This document shows, in pieces, positions 30,679-38,968 of a stretch of 64,000 bases of DNA. Made by a program: the position numbers and the translations under genes. The stretch lies in the NCBI RefSeq assembly GCF_024518675.1, contig NZ_JANIGL010000001.1, forward strand, positions 930,001 through 994,000, read 5' to 3'. This stretch comes from Pseudoalteromonas shioyasakiensis. Its GTDB lineage: Bacteria > Pseudomonadota > Gammaproteobacteria > Enterobacterales > Alteromonadaceae. The notes below the pieces were generated by a model. The model was not told the DNA's origin. It saw nothing but the letters and a program-made list of their open reading frames with translations, and did no database searches. Position 1 is the stretch's first letter. Each line of letters begins with the position of its first letter.

Positions 30679-33600
30679 TTACACTAATTTAGCTTTTAAA
30701 CTTTGTGCTTCTTGTTGTACTTCTTCAGGGCCATTGGCAATAACCTCTTCGATTGCCTCCAATGCTGAATCCATATCATCAATTTCAATATAAGCGCGAG
30801 CTAAATCTAACTTAGCAGAATAACCACCGCTTTCTAAGTCAACATCAGTTGGGTTATCACCAGCTAATAAAGCGTCAAATTCACCTAAGCCAACATCCAT
30901 ATCAACCTCGTCATACGGTTCATGCTCAGGGTTCGCGTCATCACTTTGTTCAATGAGTGAGTCTATATCGACAAATTCATCATCAACACCTTGCGTAGGC
31001 TCAGCGGTTGCTGCCGTAGGCTCATCATCAGTTAATTCGTCAAGCTGTGCTAAATCCTCACTAAGTAATGCATTAAAATCAACATCAAATTCAGCGCTAT
31101 CATCAAGATCAATTGGCTCTGGCTCTGCAAGCTCACTAAGTAAGGCATCAAAATCAGTTTGCGTAAGATCAGCCATAAACTCATCATCAAGCTGATCATC
31201 AGAAAGGTTACTTTCATCAATTGTGCTTTCTAACTCATTGGCTACATCGACACGATTTGAATCACTTAGTAACTCTTCATTTAGTTCATCACTGTCAACA
31301 TCGTGACTATTAAATGTTGGCTCATGCTTAACAGGCTCTGCACTTTCAGCGTTATCTTGATCATCCGCAAGTAACTCATCACCGATTAAGGGTTCATCAT
31401 CAAAATCTTGATCTAAACTGTCTAAGTTTTGCTCACTTGCCATGGCATTAGCTAAATCACTTTCTGCCTGGCTTTGCTGCAAATCCGACTGCGAGCTTTC
31501 TGCTTCAGTCGGCTCAAAGTCATCAGTATCAGCTGTATGGGTTTCCTCGGCATCTGTTGATGTATCCGGTTGGGCAGCCTCAGGCGCTGGCGATTCATCA
31601 ACTTCTGCAGGGTTATCTAGCAATACATCATCAAGCAACTCATCTTCGATTAACTGCTCGTCATCAAAATCTTGCTCTAAATTATCCAGCTCTTGACCAC
31701 CCGCCATAGCATTGGCTAAATCTTGTTCAGCTTGGCTTGGCATCAATTCATTACTTTCAATTTCCGGCTGATCTACAAGATCCTCATCTAGCTCTAACTC
31801 CGGATACGCTTCAAGCTCCTCGCTTGGTGTGACGGCTTCACTTTCTAACTCTTCACTTTCGTGCTCTAAATCAGGCGCGGGCTGTTCATCTGCAAGCGGA
31901 TCATCACCTAAATCAATTTCAACTTCTTCGACTTCATCATCGAGCGCAGCATTTAATTCTTTATTAAGATCGTCAACATCAGACCACTCTGGTGTTGGTA
32001 CATAATCATCTTCTTGTTGTAGCTCATTTAATAATTCATCAACACTTTTTAAAGATGGATCATCATATTCATCTAATAAATCTTCTTCATCCATCATTAC
32101 TTCTGATGGGTCATCTTCAAGCTCTGGCTCTTCTTCAAGCTCTGGCTCTTCTGCAAGCTCTGGCTCGTCTGCAAGCTCTAGTTCGTCTTCAAGCTCTGAC
32201 TCTTCTGCAAGCTCAGGCTCTTCTTCAAGTTCTGGTTCTTCTTCGAGTTCTGGCTCTTCTTCAAGCTCTAGCTCATCTTCGAGTTTTGGCTCTTCTTCAA
32301 GTTCTGGCTCTTCTTCAAGCTCTGGCTCTTCTTCGAGTTCTGGTTCGTCTTCAAGCTCTGGCTCTTCTTCGAGTTCTGGTTCTTCTTCAAGCTCTGGCTC
32401 TTCTTCAAGCTCAGGCTCGTCTGCAAGCTCTGGCTCTTCTTCAAGCTCAGGTTCATCTTCGAGTTCTGGCTCGTCTGCAAGCTCTGGCTCTTCTTCAAGC
32501 TCAGGTTCATCTTCGAGTTCTGGCTCTTCTTCGAGTTCTGGCTCGTCTTCAAGCTCTGGCTCATCTGTCAATGAAGACGCGATGCTCTCTACATCATCAA
32601 CATCAAGCTCATCTGTTGCACCTGATAAATCCTCGATTGAATCAGCTAAGGCATCATCAAGTTCTGAACTACGGTCGTTAGCAAGCTCTTCAATATCATC
32701 TAAATCAAAGTCATCGTCTTCTTCAACTAATTCAGTGGCCGGTTCTGGCTCAGACTCAGATGCAGCCGCTTCATCAATTAGACTGTCGATGTCATCTAAA
32801 TCAAAGTCATCGTCTTCTTCAACTAATTCAGTGGCTGGTTCTGGCTCTGCCTCAGGGGCAGCCGCGTCATCAATTAAACTGTCGATATCATCTAAATCAA
32901 AGTCATCGTCTTCTTCAACCTGTTCAGTAGCTGGTTCTGGCTCAGACTCAGGTGCAGCCGCGTCATCAATTAGAGTGTCGATGTCATCTAAATCAAAGTC
33001 ATCGTCTTCTTCAACCAGTTCAGTGGCTGGTTCTGTCTCTGCCTCAGGTGCAGCCGCTTCATCAATTAGACTGTCGATATCATCTAAATCAAAGTCATCG
33101 TCTTCTTCAACTAATTCAGTGGCTGGTTCTGGCTCTGCCTCAGGGGCGGCCGCTTCATCAATTAGACTGTCGATATCATCTAAATCAAAGTCATCGTCTT
33201 CTTCAACCAATTCAGTGGCTGGCTCTGCCTCAGGTGCAGCCGCTTCATCAATTAAACTGTCGATGTCATCTAAATCAAAATCATCGTCTTCTTCAACTAA
33301 TTCTGTTTCAGGTTCTGGCTCAGGTGTAGCCGCTTCATCAATCAGACTGTCGATATCATCTAAATCAAAATCATCGTCTTCTTCAACTAATTCTGTTGCA
33401 GGTTCTGGCTCAGCCTCAGGTGTAGCCGCTTCATCAATTAGACTGTCGATGTCATCTAAATCAAAATCATCGTCTTCTTCTACAAGTTCAGTGGCTTGTT
33501 CTGGCTCTGCTTCAGGTGCAGCTGCTTCATCAATTAGACTGTCGATATCAAAGTCGTCATCTTCATCAGCGAGCTCTTCACTCAAAGCAGCAAGTTCATC

Positions 33601-34965
33601 ATCAGAACCCGATTTATCATTATCTGATTGCTCGTTAGAAACATCTGAATCGTCTTCATTCGCAAATAAGTCGTCTAGATCGTCGGCACTTAAAATATCA
33701 CCGTCGCTTTTATCTGCGTCTAAATCAATGTCATCACCGACACTGTTATCATCAGCTTGATCAAAATCCTGCTGCAAGAAAATGTCTAATTCATCGTCGT
33801 CTTCTTGGGTTTTTTCATCGTCAAATACAATATCATCACTTAATAAACTATCTAGCTCATCTTGATCTAAAAGGCTTTCGCCCTCTTCAAAAGAGTCATC
33901 AATGTTATCGTCAAAAATAATATCATCGTCATCAGGTAAGATGTCACTTTCTAAATTATCATCAAGCTGAACGCCTAAATCATCCAACTCATCATCAACA
34001 GGATCAGGGATGATTGGGTCAAGTGAAGGGGCTATATCCAGATCATTTTCTTCCGGATAAGTTGGACTCTGCGGTAAAAACTCATCGTCATCATCACTTT
34101 GTTCTTCTTTATTACTTCGCTTACGTAAGAACATCACCACAGCAAAAATAATTAACAATGCAGGGATTGTCATAAGCAATATGAGAACAATTGGGTTATT
34201 TAACAGCGCAGCAAAGTCAAACCCACTGTCCTCTTCAATCTTTTTTGCTTTTTGTTGCTCGATTATTTCATTTTGTTTTGCAATGAGTTCTTTGAGTTGT
34301 TGTTGAATTTCGCTATCTTGGCCAAGTTGATTACGAACATTCTCTAGTTCTTTAGAAATTCCGGTTAACTGCTCTTTAAGCTTGTTGTTCTCAACTAAGA
34401 TTTCTTCAACGTTTTGTACTGATGACTTAAATTGGTTTTGCAGCTCAACCAGTTGAGTTCCCTGTTCAGTTTTTATAGTCTTTATTTCTTGCTTGAGCTC
34501 TTGCTTAGCTTCATCAACGTCCACCTTTCGGGCTTGCGTTACTTTTTTCTGTGATGCTGCGATTTCGCTTTTTGTTAGCGTGCCGTTCTTTTTCTTTTCC
34601 CATAGTTCATCATCTTGCTCGGAGCGTTGTTTTGCAAGCGCTGGATTTACACTGCGGATCTCAGCAAGGGTTGGGATTTTTAAGTATGCGCCATCGCGCA
34701 TATGATTGAGGTTTTGATCTAAAAATGAGTCAGGGTTTTTGTCATACAAGGCCTGCATGACTTGGTAAATACTCACTGAATTATCTTGGCGCACCTTAGC
34801 AGCAATACGCCAGAGTGTATCTGTCGGTTTTATTGGCCCAATTGAGCGTCCTTGAACGCCATAATCAACGCCTTTAGGCCCTTTTAATTGGGCACCATCT
34901 TGGCTGTAAACTGGTGTTACCACCAATGCAGACGCTAATAAAAAAAGTCTTGCTAAACCGCGCAT
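30679..34965 (-). CDS. Polar landmark protein HubP/FimV with long acidic repeats
   Basis: FimV of Pseudomonas and HubP of Vibrio are inner-membrane polar landmark proteins that organise type IV pili, the chromosome origin, chemotaxis and flagella. The 1428 residues run: signal peptide (1-21), periplasmic LysM-like region (about 35-110, PTDTLWRIAAKVRQ), coiled coil (about 145-245), one membrane helix (about 257-280, PIVLILLMTIPALLIIF), then a very acidic cytoplasmic part with a 32-residue repeat array and a 6-residue repeat array, ending in the conserved FimV C-terminal TPR-like domain (about 1375-1428, KLDLARAYIEIDDMDSALE). Located between asd and truA as expected for FimV. Confidence 0.93.
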   Translation of the reverse strand: MRGLARLFLLASALVVTPVYSQDGAQLKGPKGVDYGVQGRSIGPIKPTDTLWRIAAKVRQDNSVSIYQVMQALYDKNPDSFLDQNLNHMRDGAYLKIPTLAEIRSVNPALAKQRSEQDDELWEKKKNGTLTKSEIAASQKKVTQARKVDVDEAKQELKQEIKTIKTEQGTQLVELQNQFKSSVQNVEEILVENNKLKEQLTGISKELENVRNQLGQDSEIQQQLKELIAKQNEIIEQQKAKKIEEDSGFDFAALLNNPIVLILLMTIPALLIIFAVVMFLRKRSNKEEQSDDDDEFLPQSPTYPEENDLDIAPSLDPIIPDPVDDELDDLGVQLDDNLESDILPDDDDIIFDDNIDDSFEEGESLLDQDELDSLLSDDIVFDDEKTQEDDDELDIFLQQDFDQADDNSVGDDIDLDADKSDGDILSADDLDDLFANEDDSDVSNEQSDNDKSGSDDELAALSEELADEDDDFDIDSLIDEAAAPEAEPEQATELVEEDDDFDLDDIDSLIDEAATPEAEPEPATELVEEDDDFDLDDIDSLIDEAATPEPEPETELVEEDDDFDLDDIDSLIDEAAAPEAEPATELVEEDDDFDLDDIDSLIDEAAAPEAEPEPATELVEEDDDFDLDDIDSLIDEAAAPEAETEPATELVEEDDDFDLDDIDTLIDDAAAPESEPEPATEQVEEDDDFDLDDIDSLIDDAAAPEAEPEPATELVEEDDDFDLDDIDSLIDEAAASESEPEPATELVEEDDDFDLDDIEELANDRSSELDDALADSIEDLSGATDELDVDDVESIASSLTDEPELEDEPELEEEPELEDEPELEEEPELADEPELEDEPELEEEPELADEPELEEEPELEEEPELEEEPELEDEPELEEEPELEEEPELEEEPKLEDELELEEEPELEEEPELEEEPELAEESELEDELELADEPELAEEPELEEEPELEDDPSEVMMDEEDLLDEYDDPSLKSVDELLNELQQEDDYVPTPEWSDVDDLNKELNAALDDEVEEVEIDLGDDPLADEQPAPDLEHESEELESEAVTPSEELEAYPELELDEDLVDQPEIESNELMPSQAEQDLANAMAGGQELDNLEQDFDDEQLIEDELLDDVLLDNPAEVDESPAPEAAQPDTSTDAEETHTADTDDFEPTEAESSQSDLQQSQAESDLANAMASEQNLDSLDQDFDDEPLIGDELLADDQDNAESAEPVKHEPTFNSHDVDSDELNEELLSDSNRVDVANELESTIDESNLSDDQLDDEFMADLTQTDFDALLSELAEPEPIDLDDSAEFDVDFNALLSEDLAQLDELTDDEPTAATAEPTQGVDDEFVDIDSLIEQSDDANPEHEPYDEVDMDVGLGEFDALLAGDNPTDVDLESGGYSAKLDLARAYIEIDDMDSALEAIEEVIANGPEEVQQEAQSLKAKLV
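32113..32565 (-). repeat. 18-bp tandem repeat encoding about 25 copies of EPELEE
   Basis: An array of about 25 tandem 18-bp units inside hubP/fimV encodes the hexapeptide EPELEE with variants EPELED and EPELAD. Copies near the array end are more diverged (EPKLED, ELELEE, ESELED). Such an array is prone to slippage, so copy number probably varies between strains and may be mis-assembled. Confidence 0.9.
32690..33560 (-). repeat. About 96-bp tandem repeat encoding acidic 32-residue units
   Basis: About eight nearly identical units plus degenerate ends encode TELVEEDDDFDLDDIDSLID followed by EAAAPEAEPEPA. Units are 32 residues, with two 30-residue versions that lack a dipeptide. HubP of Vibrio also contains long acidic repeats. 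High identity between units points to recent duplication or gene conversion. Confidence 0.92.
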
Positions 34966-35257
34966 GCTGATCCTTTAGTGTTTAAATGTTAACGCAGCGC
35001 CAGTATACATCGGATATAAGCGCTTCAACATTGGCTATCTCTTAGCGAAATAACTCACATAAATTAATAGTTAATTAAATTTTCCTGCAAGCTCTATTCC
35101 AGTTACAAACTATAAACTAGGTAAGTGCTAATATCTATTGCAACAGCTTGAAACATAATAGCTTAAACTTAATCGGCAGGAAGATTTTTTTATTGTTATA
35201 GTTAAGTTTATACGCTTTTAGTCACGTTGCGGCAAATATTTGGCAGTTAAAAAGTAA
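34966..35257. other. Intergenic region upstream of hubP/fimV
   Basis: About 290 bases of AT-rich sequence that should hold the hubP/fimV promoter. I see no convincing hexamer pair, gene or repeat. Confidence 0.5.
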
Positions 35258-35279
35258 AAAGCGGCAAAAATGCCGCTTT
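35258..35279 (-). terminator. Terminator after asd
   Basis: AAAGCGGCA / TGCCGCTTT with a 4-base loop is followed by TTTTTAC on the minus strand, 11 bases past the asd stop. Confidence 0.8.
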
Positions 35280-35289
35280 CAATATATTA

Positions 35290-36306
35290 TTAAAGGTAGT
35301 TAGCAACTAATTCTTCAGCTATTTGTACGCTATTGGTCGCAGCCCCTTTGCGAGTATTATCACTAACAACCCACATATTTAATCCATGAGGATGAGAAAT
35401 ATCCTGGCGTAAGCGCCCTACATAGACAGTGTCGTTACCACTTGCATCCGAAACCGCCGTTGGGTAATCGCCTTCATCTTCAATAAGCTCAAGTCCTGGC
35501 GCATCATTTAGCAACTGTTTTACATGCTCAAAGTCATACGGCATTCGCGTTTCTATACTGATTGCTTCTGAATGACCAAAAAAGACAGGCACTCTCACGC
35601 AAGTTGGATTAACTGCAACGGTGCTATCACCCAGAATTTTATGGGTTTCGTTAACCATTTTCATTTCTTCGCGGGTATAACCATTTTCTTCAAAAGTATC
35701 AATTTGCGGGATCACATTAAAAGCAATTTGTTTAGGAAATATTTCATTCTCCATTGGTCTTGCATTCATTAAGTTAGCTGTTTGTTTAGCTAACTCATCA
35801 ACAGCTTCTTTACCTGCACCCGAAACAGCCTGGTAAGTTGATACATTAATACGATCAATACCATATGCATCATAAATAGGCTTTAACGCCACCATCATTT
35901 GTATCGTTGAACAATTAGGGTTAGCGATAATATTACGATTCCTAAAGTCAGCTAAGCTTGCAGCATTTACTTCAGGCACCACTAGTGGAACTTCAAAGTC
36001 ATTACGAAAGTGAGAGGTGTTATCAATAACAACACAGCCTGCCTCTGCAGCAATTGGCGCATACATTTCTGATACACTGCCACCGGCTGAGAATAAGCCA
36101 ATATGGGCTTGGCTAAAATCAAAGCCTTCTACATCTTGTACTTCTATATTTTCACCGCGAAACTTAATATCTTCGCCGGCGCTGCGGCTACTTGCTAATA
36201 AAAATAATTGATCAACAGGAAACTTACGATCTTCTAAAGTTTCAATTATTTGGCGACCAACTAAACCCGTCGCACCGAGTACAGCAACATTGTATTTTTG
36301 TGACAT
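35290..36306 (-). CDS. asd: Aspartate-semialdehyde dehydrogenase
   Basis: Asd reduces aspartyl phosphate to aspartate semialdehyde for lysine, threonine and methionine. The 338 residues have the NADP-binding AVLGATGLVGRQIIETL and the catalytic Cys in NPNCSTIQMMVALKP (about residue 132). I start at 36306 (MSQKYNVAV), preceded by a GAGGA site; the longer frame runs into pdxB. The set hubP-asd-pdxB-fabB is a normal neighbourhood in this group. Confidence 0.97.
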   Translation of the reverse strand: MSQKYNVAVLGATGLVGRQIIETLEDRKFPVDQLFLLASSRSAGEDIKFRGENIEVQDVEGFDFSQAHIGLFSAGGSVSEMYAPIAAEAGCVVIDNTSHFRNDFEVPLVVPEVNAASLADFRNRNIIANPNCSTIQMMVALKPIYDAYGIDRINVSTYQAVSGAGKEAVDELAKQTANLMNARPMENEIFPKQIAFNVIPQIDTFEENGYTREEMKMVNETHKILGDSTVAVNPTCVRVPVFFGHSEAISIETRMPYDFEHVKQLLNDAPGLELIEDEGDYPTAVSDASGNDTVYVGRLRQDISHPHGLNMWVVSDNTRKGAATNSVQIAEELVANYL

Positions 36307-36319
36307 ATTTATTCCTCTA

Positions 36320-37462
36320 TTAACAATCGCCAGTCTGGCCATTGTCTAAAATGTTAAAACCTAACGCCGCAAGAAGTGCTGCATAGTGACCAGAACCTGC
36401 GATGCTCACAGTGCTAAACTCACGCCGAATAGGGTAATTTTTCCGAAGACTATCAAAACCATGTTGCGCTAAATGACGGCGCATAATTCCATCATCGCGA
36501 CGCACGTCATACACCAAGTGTAATAACTGGCCTAGATCTGCAAGGGTAAATGTATCTTCTAAAGAAACCTGAGTAATACAAGGTTTCGGCAAAAAATCAG
36601 CTAACGATTTGTCTGCAGTAAGACCTTCGATTTGGCACAAGGTTTGATACAGCATTTGGGTCCCACGCGCCTTACCTTCCAACGTGTGTCCTGCAATATG
36701 AACACTTGATAACCGCACATAATCCAGTAATTCAGATAAAATAAACGGCTCGTTTTCCCAGACATCTATAACTAAGTCTAATTTAGCGCCAGCTTGCATA
36801 ACTTCAAGCAATGCTTGATTGTCTATTACATCACCACGACTGGCGTTAATCAGCGTCGTACCACTTTTTAAACTCAGTAATCGAGCTTTATCCAACAAGT
36901 GTAGTGTAGTGTGTTTGCCAGTTTTAATTAACGGCACATGAAAAGTAACAATGTCTGATTGTGCGAGCAGTTCGTCAAAGTCACAATGCTCTGGCAGTAA
37001 ACCAGCTTCGTGTTTAGGTGGGTCGCAAAGAAGTACATTCACATCTAATGCAGCTAGCTTTTCTCGCAAGCAACTACCAATGCTACCTACCCCCACAATA
37101 CCGATGGTTTTACCGAGCACTGTGCTGGCATTTTCTTGTGCAAGTGCAAAGATACTGCTTAGAACATATTCAGCAACCGCAATGGCATTACAGCCCGGAG
37201 CACTGGTAAAGGCTATACCACGTTGGGTAAGTAAATCAGTATCAATATGGTCAACACCTATCGTCGCAGTGCCAACAAATTTAAGTTTATTAGCCTTACT
37301 TAAAAGTGTCTCATTTACTTGCGTAACAGAGCGTGTGAGTAATACATCCACATCCACTAACTGATCGCTTTGCAAAGCTCGGCCATCAAAACGCTCTACC
37401 TGCCCTAGATCTGCAAAGTATTGTTCAACTAAGGGCATATTTTGATCTGCAAGTATCTTCAT
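36320..37462 (-). CDS. pdxB: Erythronate-4-phosphate dehydrogenase
   Basis: PdxB oxidises 4-phosphoerythronate in the DXP-dependent pyridoxal phosphate pathway. The 380 residues begin MKILADQNMPLVEQYFADLG, contain the Rossmann motif GIVGVGSIGSCLREKLAALD and NASRGDVIDNQALLE, and end in the dimerisation domain characteristic of PdxB rather than general 2-hydroxyacid dehydrogenases. It lies 13 bases upstream of asd. Confidence 0.96.
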   Translation of the reverse strand: MKILADQNMPLVEQYFADLGQVERFDGRALQSDQLVDVDVLLTRSVTQVNETLLSKANKLKFVGTATIGVDHIDTDLLTQRGIAFTSAPGCNAIAVAEYVLSSIFALAQENASTVLGKTIGIVGVGSIGSCLREKLAALDVNVLLCDPPKHEAGLLPEHCDFDELLAQSDIVTFHVPLIKTGKHTTLHLLDKARLLSLKSGTTLINASRGDVIDNQALLEVMQAGAKLDLVIDVWENEPFILSELLDYVRLSSVHIAGHTLEGKARGTQMLYQTLCQIEGLTADKSLADFLPKPCITQVSLEDTFTLADLGQLLHLVYDVRRDDGIMRRHLAQHGFDSLRKNYPIRREFSTVSIAGSGHYAALLAALGFNILDNGQTGDC

Positions 37463-37525
37463 TAATGGACTCGTTTACTCAAAAGGAGCGGTATTGTAAC
37501 GAACAACCCCCTACTAGCACAAACG

Positions 37526-37553
37526 AAAAAGCCGAGCATGTTAGCTCGGCTTT
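37526..37553 (-). terminator. Terminator after fabB
   Basis: GCCGAGC / GCTCGGC with a 6-base loop, extended by AAA/TTT pairs and followed by T's on the minus strand, between fabB and pdxB. Confidence 0.85.
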
Positions 37554-37572
37554 CATATATTCAAGCTTTTAA

Positions 37573-38787
37573 TTAGTCTTTATATTTACTCATAACGAGT
37601 GTGGCATTAGTGCCACCAAAACCAAAGCTATTAGACATTACTGTGTTTAACTCAACGTCTTTACGCTCAGTAACAATGTTTAGGCCGGCAGCTTGTTCAT
37701 CTAGCTCATCAATGTTGATTGATGGCGCAACGAAACTATGCTCAAGCATAAGCAATGAGAAAATGGCTTCATGTACACCTGCGGCACCCAGAGCGTGCCC
37801 TGTCATTGCTTTTGTAGCGCTGATCATCGGTGAATTACCACCGAATACTTCTTGAATAGCACCTAACTCTTTCACATCACCAACCGGAGTCGATGTACCA
37901 TGAGTATTTAAGTAGTCGATACCACCTTCAAGACCTTGCATCGCTTGGCGCATACAACGTGCAGCACCTTCACCCGATGGTGCTACCATGTCGTAGCCGT
38001 CAGATGTTGCGCCATAGCCGGTAATTTCAGCATAAATATGCGCACCACGAGCCAGTGCATGCTCAAGCTCTTCAACAACAACGATACCGCCGCCACCAGA
38101 GATAACAAAACCATCACGGTTTGCATCGTATGTGCGTGATGCTTGCTCTGGCGTTTCGTTGTATTTAGTAGAAAGCGCGCCCATTGCATCAAATTCCATA
38201 GCAAGGGTCCAATGAAGCTCTTCACCACCACCGGCGAAGATAACATCTTGCTTACCAAGCTGGATTTGCTCTACAGCGTGGCCAATACAATGTGCCGATG
38301 TTGCACATGCTGAGCTAATTGAGTAGTTAACACCTTTGATTTTAAACGGCGTCGCTAAACACGCTGATGTGGTGCTCGCCATGGTACGCGGTACCATGTA
38401 AGGGCCAACACGTTTTACGCCTTTTTCACGTAAAATATCTGCCGCTTCAACCTGCCATTTAGATGAACCACCACCTGAGCCTACTAATAGACCAGTACGT
38501 TCATTAGACACTTGTTCATCAGACAAACCTGCATCTTCAATAGCTTGTTGCATTGAAATGTAAGAATAAGCAGCTGCATCGCCCATAAAGCGCATTGCTT
38601 TACGGTCAACAAACTCTTTAACGTCAATATCAATTTGACCGGATACATTACTGCGTAACTTGTAATCGGCAAATTCTTGGTTAAAAGCAATGCCGCTTTT
38701 ACCTGCTTTTAACGATTCTAAAACTTCTTCTTTGTTGTTGCCGATGCTTGAAACAACACCGATGCCCGTAATAACGGCTCTTCTCAT
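37573..38787 (-). CDS. fabB: 3-oxoacyl-ACP synthase I
   Basis: FabB condenses malonyl-ACP with acyl-ACP and, with FabA, is needed for unsaturated fatty acids. The 404 residues show the Cys-His-His triad: SSACATSAH (Cys at about 161), [11 protein letters not shown] (His at about 295) and [12 protein letters not shown] (His at about 330). The start [18 protein letters not shown] is typical of FabB. A FabR-like operator lies upstream. Confidence 0.97.
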   Translation of the reverse strand: MRRAVITGIGVVSSIGNNKEEVLESLKAGKSGIAFNQEFADYKLRSNVSGQIDIDVKEFVDRKAMRFMGDAAAYSYISMQQAIEDAGLSDEQVSNERTGLLVGSGGGSSKWQVEAADILREKGVKRVGPYMVPRTMASTTSACLATPFKIKGVNYSISSACATSAHCIGHAVEQIQLGKQDVIFAGGGEELHWTLAMEFDAMGALSTKYNETPEQASRTYDANRDGFVISGGGGIVVVEELEHALARGAHIYAEITGYGATSDGYDMVAPSGEGAARCMRQAMQGLEGGIDYLNTHGTSTPVGDVKELGAIQEVFGGNSPMISATKAMTGHALGAAGVHEAIFSLLMLEHSFVAPSINIDELDEQAAGLNIVTERKDVELNTVMSNSFGFGGTNATLVMSKYKD

Positions 38788-38862
38788 GGGTAATTACCTT
38801 AGCTTGATACTAAATTGTGATCTATTTTACGCTGAATTTTATAACTAAGTGGTCAGCTTTCT

Positions 38863-38880
38863 AGCGTACACATGTACTCT
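38863..38880. promoter_or_regulatory. FabR-like operator between fabB and mnmC
   Basis: AGCGTACACATGTACTCT is an 18-bp near-perfect inverted repeat with half-sites AGCGTACA and TGTACTCT. It sits 76 bases before the fabB start. FabR represses fabA and fabB in E. coli through a palindrome of this kind (AGCGTACA half-site). Upstream context also has AAGTGGTC, similar to one half of a FadR site. Assignment is from remembered consensus. Confidence 0.6.
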
Positions 38881-38968
38881 GAATGTATAGCTTATAAATA
38901 ACGCCAGACTATTTCAAAGAAAACACGTAAAATAATGAAAAAAAGTACTCTTTAATTAATTGCATGCC

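Noticed and set aside
31992-32681. A 229-residue Leu/Gln/Ala-rich open frame on the plus strand
   Set aside because: Another antisense shadow, of the EPELEE hexapeptide array, with no ribosome binding site or domain.
32582-33760. A 392-residue Ser/Lys-rich open frame on the plus strand
   Set aside because: It is the antisense shadow of the acidic repeats of hubP/fimV; its SSSKSK repeats mirror the DDDFD units codon for codon.
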